Shown here piece after piece: positions 43,099-52,026 of a stretch of 64,000 nucleotides of DNA. Source of the DNA: Nonomuraea thailandensis (GTDB lineage: Bacteria > Actinomycetota > Actinomycetes > Streptosporangiales > Streptosporangiaceae); assembly GCF_024172165.1 (NCBI RefSeq), contig NZ_JAMZEB010000002.1, positions 2,563,501 to 2,627,500 of the forward strand. Reading direction: 5' to 3'. The position numbers were made by a program, and so were the translations under genes. The notes beneath the pieces are model-generated. The model was not told where the DNA came from. It was given only the letters and a program-made list of their open reading frames with translations, and did no database searches. The first letter of the stretch is position 1. Each line of letters begins with the position of its first letter.

Positions 43099-44121
43099 TC
43101 AGCGCCAGCCGAGCGCCGGGGCGACGTGGGTCAGCACCGAGGAGAGCAGGTGGGCGTTGTAGTCCACGCCGAGCTGGCTGGGCACCGTCAGCAGGAGCGT
43201 GTCGGCCGCGGCGATCGCCTCGTCGGCGGCCAGCTCCTTGACGAGCACGTCGGGCTCGGCGGCGTACGTGCGCCCGAAGACGGCTCTGGTGGTGGCGTCG
43301 ATGAAGCCGATCTGGTCGGAGCTGGCGCGCTCGTGACCGAAGTACGCGCGGTCCGTCTCGTTGACGAGCGGCATGATCGAGCGGCTCACCGACACCCGCG
43401 GCTCGCCCTCGTGACCCGCCTCCTTCCACGCCTGCCGGTAGGCCGCGATCTGCTCGGCCTGCTGCACGTGGAACGGCTTGCCGTTCTCGTCGTCCTTGAG
43501 CGTGGAGCTCATCAGGTGCATGCCCAGCCCGGCGGCCCACTTCGCGGTGGCGTTCGAGCTGGAGCCCCACCAGATCCGCTGCCGCAGCCCCGGCGAGTGC
43601 GGTTCGAGACGCAGCAATCCCGGCGGGTTGGGGAACATCGGGCGCGGGTTCGGCTGGGCGAACCCCTCACCCTCCAGCACCTTGAGGAAGACCTCGGCGT
43701 GCCTGCGCGCCATGTCGGCCTCGGTCTCGCCCTCGGCCGGCTCGTGGCCGAAGTAGCGCCAGCCGTCGATCACCTGCTCGGGTGATCCCCGGCTGATGCC
43801 GAGCTGGAGCCGCCCGCCCGCGATGAGGTCGGCCGCGCCGGCGTCCTCGGCCATGTAGAGGGGGTTCTCGTAGCGCATGTCGATCACGCCTGTGCCGATC
43901 TCGATCCGGCTCGTCCGCGCGCCGACGGCCGCCAGCAGCGGGAACGGGCTCGCGAGCTGCTGGGCGAAGTGGTGGACGCGGAAGTAGGCGCCGTCGGCGC
44001 CGAGCTCCTCGGCGGCCACCGCCAGCTCGATCGACTGCAACAGGGTGTCGGACGCGCTGCGCGCCTTCGAGTACGGCGATGACGACCAATGTCCGAAGCT
44101 CAGGAAACCGATCTTCTTCAT
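43099..44121 (-). CDS. LLM-class flavin-dependent monooxygenase
   Basis: 340 residues of the luciferase-like TIM-barrel family: KIGFLSFGHWSSSPYSKARS, LGADGAYFRVHHFAQQLASP, GTGVIDMRYENPLYMAEDAG, RLQLGISRGSPEQVIDGWRY and IWWGSSSNATAKWAAGLGMH. It uses reduced FMN or F420 and oxidises an organic substrate. ATG at 44121 follows AGGAAGG by 12 nt; an in-frame TTG at 44133 would abut it. Convergent with the sulfotransferase. This is the only intact LLM enzyme in the window. Confidence 0.88.
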   Translation of the reverse strand: MKKIGFLSFGHWSSSPYSKARSASDTLLQSIELAVAAEELGADGAYFRVHHFAQQLASPFPLLAAVGARTSRIEIGTGVIDMRYENPLYMAEDAGAADLIAGGRLQLGISRGSPEQVIDGWRYFGHEPAEGETEADMARRHAEVFLKVLEGEGFAQPNPRPMFPNPPGLLRLEPHSPGLRQRIWWGSSSNATAKWAAGLGMHLMSSTLKDDENGKPFHVQQAEQIAAYRQAWKEAGHEGEPRVSVSRSIMPLVNETDRAYFGHERASSDQIGFIDATTRAVFGRTYAAEPDVLVKELAADEAIAAADTLLLTVPSQLGVDYNAHLLSSVLTHVAPALGWR

Positions 44122-44139
44122 GTGCTTGTTCAACCTTCC

Positions 44140-44910
44140 TCACGTCAAGGACATTCCACCTGTCCGTGGCGGGAGAGAAGGTTCGTCAGCCGTCGGCGCG
44201 GCCCGGCCGCCGGGCCGCCGCCGCGGCGACCAGGCCCAGACGGTCACCCGCCACAGCGCCTCGAACAGCACGCCGGCGCTCATCTTGCTCGCCCCGCTCG
44301 TACGGTCCACGAAGGTGATCGGCACCTCCGCCACCGCGCACCCCTGACGTACGGCCCGCAGCGTGAGATCCACCTGGAAGCAGTACCCCCGCGACTCCAC
44401 CCCGCCGAGCAGGAGCCGTTCGAGCGCGGCGGCCCGGTACACGCGGAACCCTCCCGTGGCGTCGGCGACGCCGAGGCGCAGCGCCCGCCGTACGTAGCCG
44501 TTGGCCAGCCGCGAGAGCAGCTCCCGCCTGCGCGGCCAGTTCGCCACGCGGCCGCCGGGAGCCCAGCGGGAGCCGATGACGAGGTCGGCCCGCTCCGCCG
44601 CCTCCAGCATGGCGGGCAGCCGCTCGGGCGGGTGCGAGCCGTCGGCGTCGATCTCCACCAGCAGGTCGAAGCCGCGCTCCAGCCCCCACCGGAAGCCCGC
44701 CAGGTACGCCGCGCCCAGCCCCTGCTTGCGCTCCCGGTGCAGCACGTGCACGCCGTCGAGCCCGTCCGCGACCAGGCCCGTTCCGTCGGGGCTGTTGTCG
44801 TCCACGACGAGGACGCAGGCGGCGGGCACGGCCGCGCGGATCCTGGCGACGACGCCGGGCAGGTTGTCGCGTTCGTTGTAGGTCGGCGTGATGACCAGAA
44901 CGGTGCTCAT
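44140..44910 (-). CDS. polyprenol-phosphate mannose synthase-like glycosyltransferase (GT2)
   Basis: 256 residues. The nucleotide-binding start is VLVITPTYNERDNLPGVVAR, with VVDDNSPDGT, then LLVEIDADGSHPPERLPAML holding the DAD metal motif, and GASKMS near the acceptor loop, as in DPM1/Ppm1 enzymes that load mannose or glucose onto polyprenol phosphate at the inner membrane face. The neighbouring GT39/83-like gene uses such lipid-linked sugars, so the two probably act in series. The gap between the genes is only 9 bp. Confidence 0.88.
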   Translation of the reverse strand: MSTVLVITPTYNERDNLPGVVARIRAAVPAACVLVVDDNSPDGTGLVADGLDGVHVLHRERKQGLGAAYLAGFRWGLERGFDLLVEIDADGSHPPERLPAMLEAAERADLVIGSRWAPGGRVANWPRRRELLSRLANGYVRRALRLGVADATGGFRVYRAAALERLLLGGVESRGYCFQVDLTLRAVRQGCAVAEVPITFVDRTSGASKMSAGVLFEALWRVTVWAWSPRRRPGGRAAPTADEPSLPPRTGGMSLT

Positions 44911-44919
44911 GATCGCTCC

Positions 44920-46401
44920 TCAACTCGCGTGCCGGAAGTCGGCCCAGGCGCTCGTCCACGGGGTTCGCGGTCCCGAGCAGACCGTGATGGGCAGGCCCTG
45001 CTCCTCGTTCGCGACTCCGGTGCCGTGATCGACGACCCCGGCGGACTCGCAGGTGGTGAAGCGCGGCCGCAGCCGCTCGGGCGGCAGCCCCACGGCGACC
45101 ACCGTCCGCGCCGTCCGCGGCGGCGGCCCCTGGCGCCACAGCTCGTTGTGCCCGCTGTAGACGGGGATGCCCGGCGCGAACCGGTTCAGTGCACCCGCCT
45201 CGCCATAGTTCGAGGTGATCACGATCGTTCCCGGCGGCAGCGCCCGGTGCACCCCGGCCACCTGGGCGGCGAACTGCGGCCAGCCCACCGACTCCCTGGA
45301 CACCTCGTTGGGCGAGGAGCCGAGCGCGGGCAGCGGGAGCAGCGGCAGCGCCACCGCGATCCCGATGACCGAGGTGCCGAGCAGCCCCCACCACACCAGC
45401 CGGAGCCGGGCGCGGCGGGCCCGCATCCACGCGGCGGCGGGCACGCAGCCGGCCACGAAGGCGAAGATCAGGCTTCCCGCGACGTAGTCCGCCCGCCCGC
45501 CCGACGCCCAGCCGAGCAGGATCGTCACCAGGACCGCGATCGCCATCGGCCGGGTCTCCTGCCGCCGGCGCAGCCACGACCACCCGGCGACGGCGATCAC
45601 GAACGCTCCCGTGCTGAGCAGCGCCACCAGCATGGGCACGAACATGATCCGGTTGATCGGCTCGCTGAGCGTGGCGGCCATGGTGAGCTGGGGCCAGCCG
45701 TTGACGGCCTGGTAGACCACGTTCGGCGACGCGAGCACGGCCGCCAGGACCGCCCCTGACCAGAGCCACCTGTCGGCGAAGACGGCGCGCGGCCCCTTCA
45801 CCGCCAGGCCGGCGGTGACGAGCAGGCCGGTGGCCAGCCCCGTGAGCAGCAGCAGGATGAGGTGCTTGTTGAACGTGGCGGCGCCCGCGACGGCCCCGGC
45901 CGCCAGCCACCAGCGTCCGTCGCCGCGCAGCAGGGCGCGCAGCACGCACAGGATGCAGGCCGTCCAGAACACGAAGTCGGCCGACTGCGTCAGCAGGGTG
46001 TGCCCGGCGAGCAGGGGGAACATCCCGGTGCCGAGCCCGGCGGCGGCGAGCGTCTGCGCGTCGCGGCGCCCGCCGAGCTCCCGCGTGATCGCGGCGCCGA
46101 GCAGGATCAGCGCCCCCGCGCACAGGGCGGGCACGACCCGCAGGCCGACGATGGTGTCCCCGAACAGCTCCGTGGACAGCCGGGCCAGCAGCGGGGTCAG
46201 CGGAGGCTGGTCGAAGTACCCCCAGGAGGGGGTCTGGCCGAGCAGCCGGAAGTACAGCTCGTCGCGGTGGTAGCCGTACCACGGGCTCAGCAGGAGCAGG
46301 GTGAGCACGACGGCGGCCGCGACGGAGCCGGTGGCCCGCCAGGCGAGCGGCGGGAGCGGGGGAGCGGTGGCGTCCTGGAGGCGGGGGGTCCGGAGAAGCA
46401 T
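44920..46401 (-). CDS. ArnT/PMT-like membrane glycosyltransferase (GT39/GT83)
   Basis: 493 residues with about ten to eleven membrane helices. The first outer loop carries SPWYGYHRDELYFRLLGQTP with the acidic catalytic pair and WGYFDQPPLTPLLARLS; the C-terminus is an extracytoplasmic domain with VITSNYGEAGALNRF. These enzymes move sugars from polyprenyl phosphate to cell-surface acceptors. It is probably co-transcribed with the downstream polyprenol-sugar synthase. The acceptor is unknown. Confidence 0.87.
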   Translation of the reverse strand: MLLRTPRLQDATAPPLPPLAWRATGSVAAAVVLTLLLLSPWYGYHRDELYFRLLGQTPSWGYFDQPPLTPLLARLSTELFGDTIVGLRVVPALCAGALILLGAAITRELGGRRDAQTLAAAGLGTGMFPLLAGHTLLTQSADFVFWTACILCVLRALLRGDGRWWLAAGAVAGAATFNKHLILLLLTGLATGLLVTAGLAVKGPRAVFADRWLWSGAVLAAVLASPNVVYQAVNGWPQLTMAATLSEPINRIMFVPMLVALLSTGAFVIAVAGWSWLRRRQETRPMAIAVLVTILLGWASGGRADYVAGSLIFAFVAGCVPAAAWMRARRARLRLVWWGLLGTSVIGIAVALPLLPLPALGSSPNEVSRESVGWPQFAAQVAGVHRALPPGTIVITSNYGEAGALNRFAPGIPVYSGHNELWRQGPPPRTARTVVAVGLPPERLRPRFTTCESAGVVDHGTGVANEEQGLPITVCSGPRTPWTSAWADFRHAS

Positions 46402-46460
46402 GCCTTCACGGTCGCCGACGACCTGCCCGCCCGTCGTCTGGCCAGGGGCGGAACCTGACG

Positions 46461-47138
46461 TCAGCCCTCAGGCATAGGCGGCGGCTCCCCGGGGCGGACC
46501 ACGCCGTGGTCGAAGGCGAAGACGACGGCCGCGGCCCGGTCGCGCACGGCCAGCTTGGTGAAGATCCGGCCGACGTGGGTCTTGATCGTGCCCTCGCCGA
46601 TGACGAGCCGGCGGGCGATCTCGGCGTTGCTGAGCCCCCGGCCGATGAGCCTGAGCACGTCGAGCTCGCGGGAGGTGAGCTCGCCGAGCCGCCGGACCGC
46701 GCCGGGATCGGTCACCGGGTCCGTACGGTAACGCCGCAGGACCCGCCCGCAGACGGCGGGATCCAGCCAGCCGTCACCCCCCGCCACCGCGCGGACGGCC
46801 CGCTGGATGTCCTCGGCCGGGGCGTCCTTGAGGCAGAACCCGGACGCGCCGGCCCGCAGCGCCGCCGCCAGCACGCCGTCCTCGCCGAACGTGGTCAGCA
46901 CCAGGACGCGGGCGGCCGGATCCGCGGCCAGCAGGGCACGCGTGGCCTCGACGCCGTCCATCCGCGGCATGCGGATGTCCATGACCACGGCGTCGGGACG
47001 GACGCGCGCGACCTCCGCCAGCGCCGCCCGGCCGTCGGCCGCCTCGCCGACCACGTCGAACCCGTACGGCCGGCGCAGGATGGTGCGCAGCCCCGCCCTG
47101 GCCAGCTCCTGGTCGTCGACCAGCACCACCGAGATCAT
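46461..47138 (-). CDS. NarL/LuxR-family response regulator
   Basis: 225 residues: receiver domain with phospho-acceptor Asp54 (VVMDIRMPRMDGVEA), LVLTTFGEDG and LKDAP at the switch positions; LuxR helix-turn-helix at about 160-215 (LTSRELDVLRLIGRGLSNAE, GEGTIKTHVGRIFTKLAVRD). Its ATG overlaps the kinase stop by ATGA, so the pair is translationally coupled. Target genes are not evident. Confidence 0.93.
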   Translation of the reverse strand: MISVVLVDDQELARAGLRTILRRPYGFDVVGEAADGRAALAEVARVRPDAVVMDIRMPRMDGVEATRALLAADPAARVLVLTTFGEDGVLAAALRAGASGFCLKDAPAEDIQRAVRAVAGGDGWLDPAVCGRVLRRYRTDPVTDPGAVRRLGELTSRELDVLRLIGRGLSNAEIARRLVIGEGTIKTHVGRIFTKLAVRDRAAAVVFAFDHGVVRPGEPPPMPEG

Positions 47139-48247
47139 GCCGGCAGCTCCGCCCGCACGACCCACCGGTCGTCCTCGGGGCCGGCGGTGACGTGGCCGCC
47201 GACCATGCGCACGCGGTCGGCCATGGCGCGAAGTCCCATGCCGCCATTGTGCCGGGACGGGCGGCCGGGCAGCGGGTTGGAGACCGTGACCAGCACGGCG
47301 CCCTCCTCCGAGATGCGCAGCCGGACCTCGACGGAGCGCCGTGGAGCGTGGCGGGTGGCGTTGGCCAGGGCCTCCTGCACCAGCCGGTAGAGCACCATCC
47401 CGCTCGTCGGGCCCACCGACGGCAGGTCGCCCTCGACGTTGGAGTCCAGCTCCAGCCCCGCCGTCCGGTACTCCTCGAAGAGCTCGGGCAGCCGGGGGGC
47501 GGTCGGCTGCGGGGCGACCACGGCGGGGTCGGGGCCTTCCTCGGCGAGCACGCGGACCACCTTGCGCAGCTCCGCCATGCTCTGCCTGGCCAGGCGCTCC
47601 GCCTCGGCGATGCCCGCCGCCGCCTCCTTGGGGTCGTGTGCGAGCGCCAGGCGTACGCCGCCCAGGTGCAGCACCGTCACGGCGAGGGTGTGGGCGACGA
47701 TGTCGTGCAGGTCGGCGGCGAGCCGCTGCCGCTCCGCCAGGGCGGTGGCGGCGGTGGCGGCGCTCTCCGCCCGGTGCAGCCGCTCGCCCACCGCGAGGCG
47801 GTAACGCACGGCCCAGCCGCCCCAGAAGACCAGCGTCACGGCGGCCAGCCAGTTCGGCCAGCCGGGGTCCGGCGTGGTGAACGCCGCCGCGCCCACCACG
47901 GCGAGCGAGGCGAGCCACATGACGACGCCCGGCCACAGCCGCAGGGTCAGCGCGACGAGCCCCATGTGGAGAACCAGGATGAACCAGCCGATGCTGTTGA
48001 CGGCGAGCGCCGTGAGCGCGGCGATGGCGGCGGGAGCCAGGAGGCCGGCGACCTCGGCGGGGCGGCGCGGCGCCGTACGCACGATGACGAGACAGGCGGC
48101 GACGAAGGCGGCCCCTCCGGCCAGGGACCAGGCCGTGGCGGCAGGCCACGCGCAGTCGCAGCCGCGCGTGCTCGTCTGCGCCCACGTGAGCCCGACCAGC
48201 AGCACGAGCAGCCCGAGGCCGGCGGGTAACAGCCAGCGGGGAGTCAT
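47135..48247 (-). CDS. two-component sensor histidine kinase (HisKA_3)
   Basis: 370 residues. Five or six membrane helices occupy residues 10-145, with almost no external sensor domain. The dimerisation and phosphorylation motif is LAADLHDIVAHTLAVT with His181, and the HATPase core is at about 270-370 (YRLVQEALANATRHA, GGMGLRAMADRVRMVGG). Partner of the downstream response regulator. ATG at 48247 begins the first membrane helix; a longer frame to 48337 adds an unsupported lead. Confidence 0.9.
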   Translation of the reverse strand: MTPRWLLPAGLGLLVLLVGLTWAQTSTRGCDCAWPAATAWSLAGGAAFVAACLVIVRTAPRRPAEVAGLLAPAAIAALTALAVNSIGWFILVLHMGLVALTLRLWPGVVMWLASLAVVGAAAFTTPDPGWPNWLAAVTLVFWGGWAVRYRLAVGERLHRAESAATAATALAERQRLAADLHDIVAHTLAVTVLHLGGVRLALAHDPKEAAAGIAEAERLARQSMAELRKVVRVLAEEGPDPAVVAPQPTAPRLPELFEEYRTAGLELDSNVEGDLPSVGPTSGMVLYRLVQEALANATRHAPRRSVEVRLRISEEGAVLVTVSNPLPGRPSRHNGGMGLRAMADRVRMVGGHVTAGPEDDRWVVRAELPA

Positions 48248-48380
48248 CACCACATCGTAGGAACGGCCGGCGCCCCGCGCATCCGCCCTCAGGGATACCC
48301 GCCCTCTGTCCCCGGTAGGAGGCGGGGCGCCGGCCACCTGGTGCTACGGTTGGCCCGGTACTGCGCACATAAGGGGACGT

Positions 48381-49568
48381 ATGTTCGGCATTGTCCGCCC
48401 GTGTCGGCACGTCCTGTGCAAGGGGCTCTACGCGGACTGGATGGGGCACCTGTGCGGGCTCTGCCTGGCGCTCCGTGGGGAGCACGGCCACCTGTCCCGC
48501 CTGGTGACCAACTACGACGGGCTGCTCGTGTCCGTCCTCACCGAGGCCCAGTCGCCGGCGTCCACGTCGCACCGCAAGGTGGGCCCGTGCGCGCTGCGCG
48601 GCTTCAAGGGCGCCACCGTGGCGGAGTCCGAGGGGGTACGGCTGGCGGCCTCGGTGTCGCTGCTCCTGGCCGCCGGGAAGGTGAACGACCACGTCGCGGA
48701 CGGGGACGGTGTGTACGCCCGGCGCCCGGTGGCCGCCGGCGCCACCCGCCTGGCGGGCCGCTGGTCCTCGGCCGGCACGGCCACGGCGGGCACGCTGGGC
48801 TTCGACCCCGCCCCGCTGACGGCGGCGGCCGGCCGCCAGGCCCTCCTGGAACGCGCGGGGAGATCCACCGGGTTACGAGAGCTGACGGAGCCCACCGAGG
48901 ACGCCGTGGCCGCCGCGTTCGGGCACACGGCGGTGCTCGCCGGCAAGCCGCACAACCGGGAGGCCCTGGAGGCGGCCGGTCGCGGATTCGGCAGGCTGGC
49001 GCACCTGATCGACGCGGTGGAGGACCTGGACGGCGACCGGGCGTCCGGGGCGTACAACCCGCTGGCCGCCACCGGCACCGGCCTGGACGAGGCGCGCCGC
49101 CACTGCGACGCCGCGCGCGCGGAGCTGCGCGCCGCCGTGGACGAGCTGGACCTGCCCCGCCCCGCCCTGACACGGGCCCTGCTGGTCCGCGAGACCGGCA
49201 ACGCCGTCTCCCGCGCCTTCGCCACCGCCGGCAACCCGCCCACCGCCGGCAACCCGCCCACCGCCGGCCATCCGCCCGGCACCGGTCACCCGCCCGGCAC
49301 CGGTCACCCGCCCGGTGATCCCGGCGCGCCGCCGCGGAAGCGGCCGCGCAAGCAGGATCCCGGCGGGCTGCTGTCGATGGCGTGCGCCGCACTGACCTGC
49401 TGCACGTGCGGCCTGTACCGGCCCGCCTGGGACGAGGACCGGGAGAGCTCCTGCTGCGAGCGCTTCGACTGCTCCGGCTTCGACTGCTGCGGCAACTGCA
49501 GCAACTGCACCTCGTGCTGCCCGGGAGAGGACGGCTGCGGCTGCGACGGCTGCGGTTGCGACTGCTGA
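48381..49568 (+). CDS. DUF5685-family protein with very Cys-rich tail
   Basis: 395 residues. The N-terminus MFGIVRPCRHVLCKGLYADW, followed by MGHLCGLCLALRGEHGH with clustered cysteines, is the DUF5685 signature. A helical domain extends to about 285. Then comes a Pro/Gly linker of repeats (TAGNPP, TAGHPP, GTGHPP) from an 18-bp DNA repeat, a short hydrophobic CC segment, and a final stretch of about 55 residues with roughly 20 cysteines (FDCSGFDCCGNCSNC, DGCGCDGCGCDC). The tail could bind several metal ions or form clusters. The function of the family is unknown. Single gene, divergent from the kinase. Confidence 0.82.
   Translation: MFGIVRPCRHVLCKGLYADWMGHLCGLCLALRGEHGHLSRLVTNYDGLLVSVLTEAQSPASTSHRKVGPCALRGFKGATVAESEGVRLAASVSLLLAAGKVNDHVADGDGVYARRPVAAGATRLAGRWSSAGTATAGTLGFDPAPLTAAAGRQALLERAGRSTGLRELTEPTEDAVAAAFGHTAVLAGKPHNREALEAAGRGFGRLAHLIDAVEDLDGDRASGAYNPLAATGTGLDEARRHCDAARAELRAAVDELDLPRPALTRALLVRETGNAVSRAFATAGNPPTAGNPPTAGHPPGTGHPPGTGHPPGDPGAPPRKRPRKQDPGGLLSMACAALTCCTCGLYRPAWDEDRESSCCERFDCSGFDCCGNCSNCTSCCPGEDGCGCDGCGCDC
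49227..49316 (+). repeat. 18-bp in-frame tandem repeats in the DUF5685 gene
   Basis: Five imperfect 18-bp units (ACCGCCGGCAACCCGCCC and variants such as GGCACCGGTCACCCGCCC) encode six-residue repeats in the linker before the Cys-rich tail. Because units are multiples of three, copy number can change without a frameshift. Confidence 0.75.
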
Positions 49569-49720
49569 CGCCGAGCAGGAGCCGCCGCGTCCTGCCATGA
49601 CCGGGTGCCCCATGCGGCCCGGCGCGATCGTCGACCCCGCCTCCGACCCCGCCCTCTTCGTCCCCCCGCGTCCCCGGCGCCATCGTCCCCGCGGACGGCG
49701 GCCGGACGGCGGCCCGAGAC

Positions 49721-50854
49721 CTACGCGCCGCCGTGGAAGAACGCGGTGATGTCCTGGGCGAGCAGCTCCGGCTCCTCGTGCGCGGCGAAGTGCCCGCCCC
49801 GGGGCATGCGGGTGTAGCGCGTGAGGTTGTAGGTGCGCTCGGCCCAGCTCCGTGGCGGCCGGCTCAGGTCGGCGGGGAACAGGGCCAGGGCCGTGGGGAC
49901 CTCCACCCGCCGCACCCGCCGGGTCAGGCGGTGCGCGTACTCGTAGTAGGGCCGGAACGAGGTGGAGATCGTGCCCGTGAACCAGTAGAGGGAGGCCTGG
50001 GTGAGCACGAAGTCGTCGCTGAAGCGCGACGACAGGTTCCCCCCGCTGTCGCTCCACGCGCGGTACTTCTCCACCATCCAGGCCAGCAGGCCCGCGGGCG
50101 AGTCGGCCAGGCCGGCGGCGAGAGTGAGCGGGCGGGTGTTCTGCTGGTGCATGTAACCGCCCTCCTCCGCCTGCCAGTCCGCCAGGGAGGCGAGGTAGGT
50201 CTCCTCCTCGGGGGTGAGCCCGGCCGGGTCGTACCCGGCCGGGGCCGCGGCGGCGAGCAGGTGGATGCCGACGACGGCCTCGGGGTGGGCCTCGGCCAGC
50301 CGTGAGGTGACGCCGGCGCCCAGGTCTCCGCCGTGTGCCGCGTAGCGGCGGAAGCCGAGCTCGTCGTGCATCAGCAGGTGCCAGAGGTCGTGGGTCTGTT
50401 CGGCTCCGGCGAGCGTGGGCCGCTGCGGGGAGAAGGCGAAGCCCGGCAGTGAGGGGACGATCACGGTGAAGGAGTCCTCCGGCCGGCCGCCGTACCGGGA
50501 GGGGGCGGCCAGCCGCTCGGCGAGGGCGGTGAGCTCCAGGACGGAGCTGGGCCAGCCGTGGGTGATCACGATGGGCAGCGCGTGCGGGTGCTCGCCGTCG
50601 TAGCGGAGGTAGTGCACGGGGGTGCCGCCGAGGTCGGCGTGGTGGGAGGGCAGGGCGTTGACGGCGGCCTCGTGCGTACGCCAGTCGTAGCCGGAGGCCC
50701 AGTACGCGACCAGGCGGCGCAGTTCCTTGACGTCGGTGCCCGCCTCCCAGTCGTCCACCGGCCAGGGCTCGGCCCATCTCGTGGCGCGCAGCCGGGCGCG
50801 GAGATCGTTCAGCTCGGCGTCACTGACCTGGATCACGGGTGTGCCGGTCGGCAT
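49721..50854 (-). CDS. epoxide hydrolase-family protein
   Basis: 377 residues. The N-terminal epoxide hydrolase lid (VSDAELNDLRARLRATRWAE) precedes an alpha/beta hydrolase core with oxyanion motif HGWP (99-102), nucleophile Asp177 in AAHGGDLGAGV and C-terminal His in RGGHFAAHEEPELLAQD. It opens epoxides by addition of water. A TetR gene ends close to its start on the same strand, 39 bp upstream, suggesting a regulated pair for detoxifying an epoxide or processing a metabolite. Confidence 0.88.
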   Translation of the reverse strand: MPTGTPVIQVSDAELNDLRARLRATRWAEPWPVDDWEAGTDVKELRRLVAYWASGYDWRTHEAAVNALPSHHADLGGTPVHYLRYDGEHPHALPIVITHGWPSSVLELTALAERLAAPSRYGGRPEDSFTVIVPSLPGFAFSPQRPTLAGAEQTHDLWHLLMHDELGFRRYAAHGGDLGAGVTSRLAEAHPEAVVGIHLLAAAAPAGYDPAGLTPEEETYLASLADWQAEEGGYMHQQNTRPLTLAAGLADSPAGLLAWMVEKYRAWSDSGGNLSSRFSDDFVLTQASLYWFTGTISTSFRPYYEYAHRLTRRVRRVEVPTALALFPADLSRPPRSWAERTYNLTRYTRMPRGGHFAAHEEPELLAQDITAFFHGGA

Positions 50855-50893
50855 GGTGTTCTCTCCTTCCAGGGTGTGCCGGGTGTGCGGGAT

Positions 50894-51496
50894 TCAGGCT
50901 CCCGGTCCGACGGCGGCCGGGCCGAGGGTCTGCGCGATGGCCGCCCTCGTCTCCTCGCGCGGCTCCCGTTCCGTCGACAGCAGCGCGTGCATGATCATGC
51001 CTTCCAGCAGGGCGTCCAGGCGGGCGGCGGTCTCCGGCCCGGTGAGGCGGGCCAGCACGGCGCGGCTGGCCCGCGTCCACTCGTGCGTCAGCGCGCGCAG
51101 CGCGGGGTCGCGCAGCGCCGCCAGATGCAGCTCGAAGCCGAGCACGGCGCCGCGGTGCCGGGACGGCCCTGCCTGGACGAGGTCCACCAGGATCTCGATC
51201 AGGTCCGCACGCGTCGCCACCTCCGTGAAGAGGGCCTCGTACTCGGCCGTTCGTTGTCCGACATACCAGGCGAACGCCTGAGCCAGCAGGTCGGCCAGGC
51301 TCGCGAAGTGGTAGGTGACCGAGCCCAGCGGCACGTCCGCGCGGGCGGCCACCTTGCGGTGCGTGATGCCGGCCACCCCGTCGGCGACCAGCACCTCCAG
51401 CGCGGCGTCCAGGATGCGCGTCCTGCGCTGCGGATCGTGCCGCCGCGCCCGCCGCCCCTCGGCGCCTGCCGGTCCTTGCCTGCCGGACGTCCCCAT
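50894..51496 (-). CDS. TetR-family regulator upstream of the epoxide hydrolase
   Basis: 200 residues; HTH at about 25-70 (RRTRILDAALEVLVADGVAG, THRKVAARADVPLGSVTYHF), with a TetR_C domain thereafter. It reads into the epoxide hydrolase gene, so both may form an autoregulated operon. A dyad lies across its start region. Confidence 0.87.
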   Translation of the reverse strand: MGTSGRQGPAGAEGRRARRHDPQRRTRILDAALEVLVADGVAGITHRKVAARADVPLGSVTYHFASLADLLAQAFAWYVGQRTAEYEALFTEVATRADLIEILVDLVQAGPSRHRGAVLGFELHLAALRDPALRALTHEWTRASRAVLARLTGPETAARLDALLEGMIMHALLSTEREPREETRAAIAQTLGPAAVGPGA

Positions 51497-51523
51497 AAGA
51501 ACAAACGTACACTATGTGGGGAC
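51489..51523. promoter_or_regulatory. inverted repeat at the TetR start
   Basis: GTCCCCA (51489-51495) and TGGGGAC (51517-51523) are perfect 7-bp arms 21 nt apart, with CATA/TATG adding offset symmetry. The left arm overlaps the TetR initiation codon. A plausible autoregulatory operator. Confidence 0.4.
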
Positions 51524-51531
51524 AGAAGTTC

Positions 51532-51930
51532 TCATCCGCGTATCCGGGCGATGGCGGCGGGGGTCACCGGGGTGAAGACGTTGACGAGATTGCCGTCGGG
51601 GTCGCGGAACAGCAGCGACCGGTTGCCCCAGGGCATCGTGGTGGGCTCGGCGACGAAGCCGGTGACGAAGCCGGCCAGGTTCTCACGCACCTGGTCCACG
51701 TCGTCGACCAGGAACTCGACGATCACGCTGTGGTTGTCGGCCGGGCGCGACGACCCCGGGGCGAACAGCGGCACGGTGCGGGCGCCGGCGATCGCCAGCG
51801 TGGCGGTGGAGGTCCTGATCTCGGCGAAGTCCTCGGTCGACCAGTCGGCGGGCGTCCCGGTGGCCTTCTCGTAGAAGCCGACGAGGCGGGCGACGTCACC
51901 GGTGATGATGCGGATCGATACGAAGTCCAT
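51532..51930 (-). CDS. VOC-superfamily protein
   Basis: 132 residues with VSIRIITGDVARLVGFYEKA, VIVEFLVDDVDQVRENLAGF and LLFRDPDGNLVNVFTPVTP, two typical glyoxalase-fold modules with a Glu ligand in VEFLV. AAAGGGA precedes the ATG at 51930. It diverges from a WYL regulator across a perfect long dyad, so it is very likely the regulator's target. Enzymatic activity is unknown. Confidence 0.82.
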   Translation of the reverse strand: MDFVSIRIITGDVARLVGFYEKATGTPADWSTEDFAEIRTSTATLAIAGARTVPLFAPGSSRPADNHSVIVEFLVDDVDQVRENLAGFVTGFVAEPTTMPWGNRSLLFRDPDGNLVNVFTPVTPAAIARIRG

Positions 51931-51974
51931 GGCGTTCCCTTTCGAGTCGTGAAGCCTTCGGCGCCCCCGCACGA

Positions 51975-52015
51975 TACGGCCGATACTGGACAGTTTCGGT
52001 CCAGTATCGGCCGTA
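51975..52015. promoter_or_regulatory. perfect 17-bp-arm inverted repeat, shared operator
   Basis: TACGGCCGATACTGGAC (51975-51991) and GTCCAGTATCGGCCGTA (51999-52015) match at all 17 positions around AGTTTCG. The element sits 45 bp before the VOC start and 12 bp before the regulator ATG. It is long enough for a dimer or tetramer and is almost certainly a regulatory site. Confidence 0.75.
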
Positions 52016-52026
52016 GACTCGAACCC

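Noticed and set aside
49227..49316. Short periodic repeat considered as CRISPR
   Set aside because: The 18-bp units are contiguous, lack spacers and lie in frame inside a coding region.
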